From: Bagarius yarrelli
Taxonomy: Eukaryota > Chordata > Actinopteri > Siluriformes > Sisoridae
DNA length: 64,000 bases
Assembly (NCBI GenBank): GCA_005784505.1
Contig: VCAZ01000166.1
Span: forward strand, 248,001-312,000
Direction of reading: 5' to 3'
Made by a program: the position numbers and the translations under genes. Below, in pieces: positions 35,742 to 45,279 of the stretch (its first letter is position 1; each line of letters starts with the position of its first letter). Below the pieces are notes generated by a model. The model was not told the DNA's origin and did no database searches. It saw nothing but the letters and a program-made list of their open reading frames with translations.

Positions 35742-36719
35742 CTAGTAAGAAAAAAAAAAACGTGTAGATGTAAGCAAAAAGAAGGAAAAAATATCAGTTA
35801 TAAAATACTGAAATTGGCATCAATCTGTCACAAGGCCTATATTATTTTTGCATAACCAGTTGGACACTATCCCCGGCTGTAACATGAACGACAGTTTTAA
35901 TATTAATGCCCTTGTTAATTATTCTTTTTATAGTATCATCTCTTACACAGGGACACATAATGAAATCTACTATAATAAGCAATTAGTTTACACACAGTAT
36001 CATTTATTAATGGCCATCAATATATTACAGCAAACTGCTGATGAACAAGCAGAATAACACACTTTTTTGACTGTACATCCTGTCATAAAATAACCCACAA
36101 AATGATCACTGCAGGTATTATTTTGTATAAATTTCTGGTTCGACTCCTTACTAAACATGGCGGCAACATTTCTATTCAATTCTCTACTACGGTAATTCAA
36201 TAACATGATAAATAGGGCCTTAGATTAATTATTCATATATTTCCTCGCTCATAGAAAGTATTCTACAGATTCTCATGGGGACTGAAAAGCGAGACAGTCT
36301 GTCAAAGAGACACATTGAAGGGGGAAAGACGAGCGCTCACACAAGGACACCCAGTCCCGCTGTAGGCAAAATAGGAGGAGTAATAATAAAACAGTGAATA
36401 CAACAAAGAACACAGTAATACAGCACAGTTCAGCTCATAGACTTCTGTAGTTCTGCTTTAGCTCAGCCTCTACGATAGAGCGAGAAGTTATTTTTCTCAG
36501 TCCAAGAACTGTTTAACTGGTTAAATTATTTCTAAAGGTGTTAAATATTCTGGTATAATAGGAAATATTTTGACAAATTACGGCATAACATATGTTCTAA
36601 TTTTTATTATAATTGTTTAATTTATTTTTTTTTTCATTGTCAAATAAAGAAGCTGATGAGGCTAAATATTAATAATAAGAAAATTGTAATAATAACTTTT
36701 TTTCACAAATTATTGTGAA

Positions 36720-36729
36720 TATATGTGTA

Positions 36730-36819
<90 letters not shown>

Positions 36820-36837
36820 ATGTAGTGTGTATGTGTG

Positions 36838-36870
<33 letters not shown>

Positions 36871-36929
36871 GTGTGTGTGTATATATATATATATGTGTAT
36901 ATATATCTATATGTCTGTGTATATATATA

Positions 36930-36960
<31 letters not shown>

Positions 36961-37400
36961 GTATGGTGTGTATTATATAATATGTTGTGTGTATATATAA
37001 TATATGTATGTATATATATATGTATATATGTATATATGTATATGTATATATATATATGTATGTGTGATATGTATATATGTATATATATATATATATGTAT
37101 GTGTGTATATATATATATAATGTATATATATCTATATATGTATATATATGTATATGTGTATATATATATATATATGTATATATATATGTATATGTAGTAT
37201 GTGTATATATATATGTGTATATATATATATATGTATGTATATATATATATATATGTGTATATATAATTATGTGTATATATATATGTGTATATATAATATA
37301 TGTATGTATGTATGTATGTATTATATGTATATATATATGTGTGTATATATAATATGTATGTGTGTATATAATATGTATATATAATATATGTATGTGTGTT
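36720..37400. repeat. Long alternating purine-pyrimidine (TA/TG)n tract
   Basis: About 680 bp of TA, TG and TATG dinucleotides with few breaks of purine-pyrimidine alternation. TG-rich alternating DNA favours the Z conformation and TA-rich parts favour cruciforms. It lies between the adar coding start and the candidate adar promoter, so probably in the first intron. Open frames through it encode only Tyr/Ile/Val/Cys repeats and are artefacts. Confidence 0.95.
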
Positions 37401-37613
37401 ATAATCTATAAATTATATTTTCTTCCCTAAAAATACAGAACTTATAAACAGCCGCGTTACAAAACAAAGGCAGGTGTTATTAATACTGCCGGAACAGTGA
37501 ATACATAGTGACTGACTAGCTTAAATTTACATACACAAGTGAGCGCTAACACTTACGTACCGGAAATGCTGGAGTTAAAAATAATAAGCAAAAAAAAGTC
37601 ACACAAACGTTAC

Positions 37614-37805
37614 CGTCTCCTCAAGCGGGCTGAAAATCGGCACAAATTAAAAAAAAGTACTCAATAACTATGAGCTGAAACGCCAAGCTAGTTTAATCCA
37701 AACGGCGGCCAAACAATACAAAAACAAGCAGAAAATACAGCTAATACAACCCAAAATGTCCAGCTAGGACTATTAAATACTGTCCAGCTAGGACTATTAA
37801 ATACT
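37614..37805 (-). other. Candidate adar non-coding first exon
   Basis: A minus-strand transcript starting about 30 nt below the TATA-like box would run to GAGGAGACG|GTAACG, a donor with its GT at 37,612-37,613. Joined to the acceptor at 35,741/35,742 it gives a 5' intron of about 1.9 kb containing the alternating tract. Supported by motif spacing only. Confidence 0.35.
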
Positions 37806-37828
37806 GTCCAGCTAGGACTATTAAATAC
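37757..37828. repeat. Three perfect 24-bp tandem repeats at the candidate adar start site
   Basis: The unit begins tgtccagctaggac and ends tattaaatac. Copies at 37757-37780, 37781-37804 and 37805-37828 are identical. The array touches the TATA-like box and would span the predicted start site. Confidence 0.95.
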
Positions 37829-37907
37829 ATTTATACTGTTCTTGACAAACGAAAGCCGCAGCTGGTGTATTAAGCAGCAAAAGTGGCGCCTGGGAGTTTC
37901 ACTTTTC
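37828..37907 (-). promoter_or_regulatory. TATA box and interferon-response (IRF-E/ISRE-like) element, candidate inducible adar promoter
   Basis: Minus strand GAAAAGTGAAACT at 37907-37895 fits the IRF-binding consensus G(A)AAA(G/C)(T/C)GAAA(G/C)(T/C) without mismatch. TATAAATG lies at 37835-37828, about 60 bp downstream in the direction of adar. Human ADAR p150 is driven by an interferon-inducible promoter with an ISRE, so the arrangement makes biological sense. That this is the adar promoter is inference. Confidence 0.5.
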
Positions 37908-37947
37908 ATTCCTGTCAACTCGCTCGGAGGTGTAAAACACACAGCAG

Positions 37948-37960
37948 CCACCGGAGGGCG
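37948..37960 (+). promoter_or_regulatory. CTCF-like site
   Basis: ccaccggagggcg agrees with the CTCF core (CCASYAGRKGGCR) at all but one position. It lies about 40 bp from the IRF-like element, between adar and the upstream region. Confidence 0.35.
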
Positions 37961-38189
37961 CCACGCGTGTTTTTGTAAACGTCATGACACTTTACTAATG
38001 TGTCGTCATAAAGCATGCAGATACAAATTACAGGCGTATTATTAAACAGGTGTAGGCTGTCAAATGGAGTTAGAAGAAGATAGAGTTACACATGGGCTGT
38101 GTTAAGTGTTGCTGTTAATAAATATTTTATTAAAGGCTTGTTACAACGTCGGTTTTACTGTGTAAACGGATACACACCAGCCAAGACTT

Positions 38190-38500
38190 AAAGCCGGCTG
38201 GTTTGAACCAAATTATTGTACAATTGCCACAAAGTAGGTAGCACATAATTGTCTATAATGTCTCTTTGATGGAGGTAAGAGACTTAAAAACACTGTTCCA
38301 GCATAACAATACACCTGCACACAAAACGGCTAAGCTCCCTCAAGACATGCTGGGTTCTGATTAGAGTAGAGGAACCCTGACTCTGACTCAACCCCACTAA
38401 ACACTTTTAGGATGAACCGGAAAGCCCGACTTGCACCCCGGACCTCCTTTACCTCAATATCAGTGTCTGATCTCACTAATACTATTGCAGCTGACAAGTC
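38190..38500 (+). mobile_element. Tc1-like transposase 3' remnant
   Basis: tgccacaaagtaggtagcac, ctgttccagcataacaatac, cacctgcacacaaaac, ctgactcaaccccactaaac and caatatcagtgtctgatctc follow the order of the C-terminal half of a fish Tc1-like transposase gene. It is full of stops. A second relic of the same family is at about 62,075. Confidence 0.65.
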
Positions 38501-38699
38501 ACATAACACAACCTTTTTTAGAAGTGTGGATGTTTTTATAAAAGGAAAAGTGAGACTACATCTGGAAAAGGATGTTCGCAAAACACAAATGAATGTGATA
38601 ACCAGGATAAAATTGTCTATAGTGTGCATATTACAATTGATCGAAGAAGCACAAATCGAAGACGTTACACACTTCTTTAATTTCTTGAAAAAAAGGGAA

Positions 38700-39835
38700 C
38701 TTTATAGGTGTGTATTCAATTGCCCCCCTTTGCTAGTTTGATCATTCAGATATACCTCTAAAGAAAGATGCTGCACGGTAATAACAGATGTTATAACTGC
38801 CCTACAGGCCATACCTACTCTTTCTTACAGTGGCAAACAGGGAACTCTAAAATGTATTACAGCAGTTAGTGTAAAGATAAATGTACACAACTTTTTAACA
38901 ATGTAAATGGAAAAAAAAATCTCTGCTCAGATTATAATAAACTTACCAGAAAGGAAACGCACAATTTTCTTCAGCAAGTGTGTGAAAATGATGCTGCTTT
39001 TCCCCTCAAAGAAGAGTCGTACATAAAAAAATGAACACCACATTTGCCCACATGCTTGACAAGTGTGTTCGAATTGTGCCACATGGCTCTCTCAGAGAAA
39101 CCGCCGACCGATTTGTCAGTTTATAAATACTTCAGGCTGCAATCTATTTAATTTCAATTTCGGATATTTGTTTCGTCTGGCCGGAGTCATATTCCACGTC
39201 TCTACGAGTGTCACCGAAATCCGTCTAATAAAGCATCTTTGGTATCGCGGACCGTCTGCCTGAAACTAAACTCCGCCACCTGCGACTCTCTCGAATGCAT
39301 AAAAGATGAAGACACGGCCGGTATGAGGCATGTGACGGGGGAAGTCGTGCTTTTCTTATGCCAGAAACGGTGTTAACTCACTCACTTATGGCACCTTAAC
39401 AGTCTGGACAGCACAGGGGTTTACTAAAGCTAATGTTACACAGCTCTGCAGAGTTTGCTAGTCTTCTCGCTTATGGGCTAATTAACAGAGGAATGTGGTA
39501 AGAGTAAGAGTTGGGAAAAGATAAAAAAAAAAAAATATTTCAACATTCATAAAGTTGTTTGGTTATTATTGTTCTTTTAATCTTATGCCAGCATCACTGG
39601 GTATTTCCTACAGGCAGGTGGATCAGGGTAGGGTAAAGCACTAGGATTTAGAATGAAGGAAGGTGCTTCACTTTAATTCGTCTCCTTTCAAGAACCCCAG
39701 GCTTAATAGTTCTGATGGACATTTTTCCCTCCTAAATAACATCAAAGCAAAGGCCTTATTTCAACAGTATATAAAGGTGAATTAGCATTTTAAGAGTGAT
39801 CTGGGAATAGAACAAAACCATGCAGTTAATTGTCC
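38700..39835. other. Intergenic DNA with a mild CpG-rich patch
   Basis: Positions 39,060-39,340 have several CpGs (aaaccgccgaccgatttgtc, tatcgcggaccgtctgcc), but no TATA, convincing splice site or coding frame was found. The remainder is AT-rich and featureless. Confidence 0.5.
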
Positions 39836-39837
39836 AT

Positions 39838-40020
39838 TGTAGGGTTGGGCGGTATGACGGTATATATCATTACCAAATTGTCCTCCGTACTAGATTTTTT
39901 GAAATCAGTGTATACTGGGACATGTAAGTAAGTGGCTGTGGCTAACACACATACAGCGTGTTTGAGCCTGTGAAAGACACTGCATCTAAGCATTTTAAGG
40001 CGTTTACATATTTCAATATA
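39838..40020 (+). mobile_element. MITE-like end fragment
   Basis: gtagggttgggcggtatgac followed by ggtatatatcattaccaa is the characteristic end of a fish short inverted-repeat element. The opposite end was not found, so the copy appears incomplete. Confidence 0.4.
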
Positions 40021-40021
40021 C

Positions 40022-40104
40022 TTTAACACTTCAATGACAGAGAGAAATCTGAAATCTAATCATTATATAGATTTCAGATTTCTCTCTGTCTTTGAAGTGT
40101 TAAA
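40022..40104. repeat. Near-perfect long inverted repeat (hairpin)
   Basis: Arms of about 36 bp (outer sequence tttaacacttcaatgacaga, inner gagaaatctgaaatct) are mirror-complementary with one mismatch around an 11-base loop (aatcattatat). Transcription on either strand would give a long hairpin. Confidence 0.9.
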
Positions 40105-40539
40105 TATAGTTATATATATTGGTGAAACTGTATCAATTAAGGAAAGTTTATAATAATAAGTTTGTCCACATAACTGTGAACTGATGTACAGTCAAATTTG
40201 TTTATAGTGAAATTAATCCAAGATTTCATTTCATTTACAATATCAGGGACCGAATAAAAGGAAAGAAAGTTATTAAAATAATCACACCATGAAATAGAAT
40301 TTACATTATATCGACCGTCTCTTGTCCGTAGATGTATTAAGCTGTAATAAAGCTGATGATTTGCTTTCATACGTACATCTTGTGTGGCTCTAAAATTGCT
40401 TTTGAACCGACACCATGTTCACATATAGTGAGTGTTTTAGAGTGATATAACCAGATTTACAAATCAACAGCACTAAAACCTTAAACTATGTGTTAAAATG
40501 ACCACTGAACCTGGACTTTCACCTTTCACTCCCCTGGGA

Positions 40540-40635
40540 CATATATTTCTTTTTGCAAAAAAACCCCCAACTAAATCTAAACTCCTAGTAGAAGTTTAGA
40601 TTTAGGGGTTTTTTTTTTTGCAAAAGAAATATATG
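40540..40635. repeat. Second inverted repeat (hairpin)
   Basis: catatatttctttttgcaaa and its complement at the far end flank aacccccaactaaatctaaa and its complement. Arms are about 42-45 bp, with small indels in the A/T run and a short loop (tcctagtag). It lies 440 bp from the first hairpin. Confidence 0.85.
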
Positions 40636-41076
40636 AAAACTCCTCTTTGGTTAATTCTTAAAATACAATTTTTCCCCAAATATTTTTGTACATTTAATAT
40701 ATTTGACATTATGTCCTTACAGCGTCTTTTGATTCAAGTTACCGTAAAACTTGTACATTACCCGCACACTTAAATTCTGTGAACTGTATATTAATCTTAA
40801 AAAATTTTTTTTATGATATTATTTTGAAATATATTATAACACACACACGCTTTATGTAATAAGGTTAAATAAAAGAGATATGCTTTCTTTGTTTTTAACG
40901 TTTAGCACTGTTACCGACAAGTGTCTAAAAGCCGCTCCCCCAGATTTATCATGCGTCTTGATTTTACTGTGATTCATAACAAGCATTTCTATAGAGTTAT
41001 TCACAGATTTTAACTGGAATAATGGAACAACACATACGAGTTAAAACTACAAAACAAATATTAAGTATTAAAAACA

Positions 41077-41460
41077 TCATTCAAGCCGATGCAGCTGCTT
41101 AGGGTTTCTTTTCTTGCCCCGCCCCCTCTTCCCGTTTAGTCTCTTGCGCACCACTGCAGCATCTTTTTGTTTTTGTTCATTTTTTTTCGTTCTTGTGGTC
41201 ATTATTTTACTCGCTTTCACTTGACAAGCCCCATAATTAACGCGACACGATACGACCTTCAAAACGCAGCAATAACACTAAACAGCCTTCCGTGTACTTA
41301 CCGACCGCAAACTGCGAACAAGATTCCAAACCAGTCGCAAGCACACTAGGCGACAGGACAGTACGGCAGACCTGCGTCATAATTGCGCGACAGATCCTCC
41401 GACGCGCTCTAATGACAATAGGAGCCGGTGGGTGAGAAAGCGTTTGCAGCGTGTTAGGAG
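41077..41460 (-). promoter_or_regulatory. CpG-rich segment with consensus splice donor, candidate distal first exon
   Basis: This patch is CpG-rich against its flanks, with a GC box (ccccgccccc, about 41,117-41,126). On the minus strand it contains GCGGTCG|GTAAGTACACGG, a near-perfect donor ending an exon at 41,302. A short frame starts at an ATG at 41,380, and a Lys/Arg-rich frame (RKRLNGKRGRGKKRNP) ends at 41,077. Neither resembles a protein I know. The simplest reading is an alternative non-coding first exon of adar, 5.6 kb upstream on the same strand; an independent transcript is possible. Confidence 0.35.
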
Positions 41461-41499
41461 AAGAGATTTTGGTATTAAACATTAAACAAGGCACGAAAT

Positions 41500-43028
41500 G
41501 CAATTGTACAGTCTTCTAAACCCAAATTAACACGAGAGAAAGAGAGAGAAATATTTACAGAGATAACGAGAGAAAGGAAAAAATGGGGAGGAAAAGAGAG
41601 ATTGAGAGAGAAAATAAGATGGAGAGAGGAAGAGAGACACTTAAAGAGATGAGTGAAGGAGAGAGAAATCAAATGAGAGATTGATAGAGAGAGACGAAGA
41701 GAGAAAATTGCTGGTTATTTTTGTTAACTTTACAGTATATATGTAAAAATACTTGAAATTATTATTAATGTTAGAGTTTCTGCTTTTATTATTAGTATTA
41801 AAATGATATCTCAGAATACTTCTATTTTATGGTACTTATTATTGGGATTATCTACTCTAGGTTTCAAGTCCTGTTTGTTCGTTAATTGTTAACAGCCCGA
41901 TACAGTTCTCGGGGTCTCGGTCAGTGACACATGACCTGCAGAAAGCAATACTACTGTAACCTCCTTCGTTATTTATGAGGCTGGGCTCTACGACTTTGCC
42001 TTTTTTGAGTCCTTTCTTACATTTATTCGCTGAGTGATACGGAATAACCGCTGCTTCTGGTGTAATAAATGGTGATGTAAACTAAAATATGTAATATGAC
42101 AGTTTTAGGGAATCATATTGCATCACTCACTCACTTAAATAAATAGACCAACATTTTCTCATTAAATGTCTTTATTTAAAAGAATATGTTACAATTTTTT
42201 TATAATGCTATATGTCCAAGTTTCCACAAACATTTCTTTAAATTTTTCTTTCCATTTTCATCAGCTCATTTTTAAAATGCAATCTGTTGGAATTATTTAT
42301 TTATTTTGCCCAAAGTGGCTCTGTGATTAGTGCCTTTCTTTTATACTCCCCGGCCTTTTCGACTGGATCTCTGACTATTATCTATGCACCTTATAAGCAA
42401 ACCATAGGCTACTGAAAATACTGTATGCAAAGAAATCCAGTTTGATACCTTATTACAATAAATTAATGAGGTGATCCGTCTAGGGCAAACAGAGCAAATA
42501 CAAGAAACGCCCGAACAGGAGAAAAAAACCCAAATTGAATAGGATTGTTTGTGGCCCCAAAGGTTCTGCTTAGCAGAAGGGGTTTTAAACCCACCTCCTC
42601 AGACTGTCTACAGATGGGTGACATATGGAAATAGAAAGCAGAAAAGAATCATTTATTTCTTTTAGCGGGTTCTCAAGCATGGGTTTGACCCTGGGTTTCA
42701 CTATAACGATATGAGGAGTCGCTCCGAATGACACTAATCGGTTTAAGAAGCTCAGACCCTTGCAGTTGATCATCTACAGAACATTTTCAAGCGACACGCA
42801 GTAGATTTTTGGAAAATGCTGTATGTTTGGTGCATGGAATTTGTTGCGAGGCTAATTTAAGCTGTCTGGGAAGCTCGCAGTGGCATAAATGATATGTTGA
42901 TTTTCTACTTGTCACCCACCTGTAAGTATTAATAAATATTAGTAAAACAAGCTAAATGTAGAACTAAACACTGGACAATAGTGGACCTCTAGAAGCAAAG
43001 ATGAATACCTGAATATGTGTGTGTGTGT

Positions 43029-43078
<50 letters not shown>

Positions 43079-44215
43079 AAGACTCTGAATTTAATGCATG
43101 GCATTTTTTCTGAGACAAACATGGCCGACATACAGCCAAATGTGACATTTCAAAGAGGAGAAATATATCATTTAGCAAGTTCACATGCACAATACGTGCC
43201 TCAAACAAGGTGAGGGACAACAACGACAACAAAAAAGAGAAAACAAAATGTTCTGTCACTCATTTCACACAACCACAGACAAAACTAGAAGTGCAAAAAC
43301 AGTTTTTATGCGCCTGCGCAAACCAGAGAGGCAGTAACAAGTAGACGCGACAAACCCAATGACAATCACAAATCATAATCAGCAAACAGACCTGCATGTT
43401 GGAACAAAAACTACTAATACAAAGAAACCAAAACAAAAAGCCAGTTCTTTAGTCGTGTAATAAAATTCTGGTTTGTAATTTATTAGGATTCATTAAAAAT
43501 TTAATAAAAATGAATAACATAACAGAGGCTATGAAATTTCTGAAATGTTACAGACAAACATTAAAACATTAAATTTTTTTTTATAACTTTTGAACTTGCG
43601 GTTGCGCATTTATACACATTTATATTTTGATATAAATGCAGCTGTGAAATATTAAAGCTACCATATGCAACTTTTATTTTAAGCTGACAGGAGTGGCATT
43701 TTTCAGATAGCTCTATTTCCTTTACCTAGGGTTAAAATAGCGTGTGTAGCGGCTTTCACAATGATCCTTGTGTGTGTCGGGGAGGATAAATCCACAGCAC
43801 AACTACAGTTTTCTTATCAGATATTTGTATAGCATCTATCTGCTGTAACTAACTTATAAAAATGAGGTGCCGTCGCATTATTTATTAACAGACTAATTCT
43901 TTTTATGAATAAAAAAAAGCAAACATAAGCACTAGACTGATAAATGATGTATAGTCAGTTATTAAACAACACTAAAAACTGATATTTAAAGTCTCAATTC
44001 TGTCGAGTGTAAACGTGAACCGATATTTGCAGTGTTGCACAGCTTGTATTTGCATTTTCTCAACAAAGTGAAAAAAAAAGATCGAATTATATTAAAAGAA
44101 ACTGTGTTGTAAGTTCAGGGTCGCTTTAAATTCATCCTACTGTCCTGCAAAAAACTAAACAAAAAAATAAAACGCAAACAAGTCATTTATTTATACCTCC
44201 ACCAGAAGTATAATG
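41500..44215. other. Intergenic DNA between snx27 and adar upstream region
   Basis: GA-rich stretches lie at 41,535-41,705 and an interrupted (GA)n microsatellite at 43,017-43,080. No genes or named repeats were recognised. The 3' UTR of snx27 may extend into the right-hand part. Confidence 0.55.
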
Positions 44216-44220
44216 TTTAT
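44215..44220 (-). terminator. Candidate snx27 polyadenylation signal
   Basis: Minus strand gagtccaataaacattatac holds a canonical AATAAA about 1.06 kb past the snx27 stop. A SINE lies in the intervening 3' UTR. Other signals further down cannot be excluded. Confidence 0.3.
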
Positions 44221-44257
44221 TGGACTCCTCTTTCAGTCACTGTGCTCTTAATACTGT

Positions 44258-44447
44258 AAGTGGTTAAGGTGTTGGACTGCTAACTGAAAAAAAATCGGAG
44301 TTTGTTTCCCAACACCACCAAATTGCCACTGGTGGGCCCCTGAGCAAGTCCCTTAGACCCCAATTGCTCAGTTGTATAAAAAAAAAAAAGAGATCAATCT
44401 AAGCCGCTCTGGATAAGGGCGTCTGCCAAATGCCTGAAATTTGAAAG
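44258..44447 (+). mobile_element. SINE family A in the probable snx27 3' UTR, antisense
   Basis: gtggttaaggtgttggactg, ccactggtgggcccctgagc, ccccaattgctcagttgtat and ctctggataagggcgtctgc in order, with an A-run inserted in the linker. Nearly full length. Confidence 0.8.
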
Positions 44448-45279
44448 TGAATATTTTGACCAAAAAGTCTAGTCAAATGGATCAGGGTGGTGGAAATATA
44501 CAGGAAAAATAAGATAATTTCTATAAATATATATAGACATAAATTTTTTAAAAGTAAACTAAAAGGTAAAATTTAGTAATTTGACACTACTTGTCTGCAA
44601 ATTTCCTGCTCTGCTTGTCCAGGTGGACGGTGAAGATATTTACAAATATGATTAATGCAACTGCTGTCCCCAACTTCCCTTTACCCACAAATCTCTACAC
44701 GTTTCGAAGGGTTTCCCTACACAGAACGTATGTGTGTGTTAGTGTAGTGAAGAGTTACCGCTGTGACATTCTGGCTCTCTCCTGCTCTTCTCTTCTTTGC
44801 TCAGGGTTAAGAATCTCGCCAGCAGGACCTGGCAGCGGTGCATGGCTCTCCTCCGTTACGGAATCATTCACAGTGCAAGATTAATCCGAAGAACCAGTGC
44901 AGCCCCTGGGGTCTGTTGTACAGGTTGACCTGCTGGTAGATTTCTTATCAAGTATAAAGCCGGTTAGCTGAAGTGTTAACGAAAAACCTTAAAGTCTCTG
45001 AAGAAACGTCTTCCAACTGAATGATGAAAATGAGTCGAGTCCCGACGACAGTCAGACGGGATAAAGTGTAAAAAAAAAAAAAAGTCACGGGTGCTTCTTG
45101 TTTTTAAATTGTTATTTCTATTGTGTCAAAATGGATTCTTTAGTTCTTGCTGTCCACTGAGTCTGTGAGTGTGTGTGTTAATGGTCAGACTGGCTGGGAA
45201 TCTGCATTGAGTATGTGTGTGTTTTGGTGTGTGTGTATGTGTGTCTAGTTTTGTGTTCAGGGGGTGACGATCTCCTGTC

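Noticed and set aside
36723..37384. Long overlapping plus-strand open frames of Tyr/Ile/Val/Cys repeats
   Set aside because: They are translations of the (TA/TG)n tract in several frames at once, with no start context, splice support or protein-like composition.
41077..41262. Small basic protein gene (Lys/Arg-rich frame)
   Set aside because: No similarity recognised and no clear acceptor in frame; kept only as part of a CpG-rich exon-like unit.
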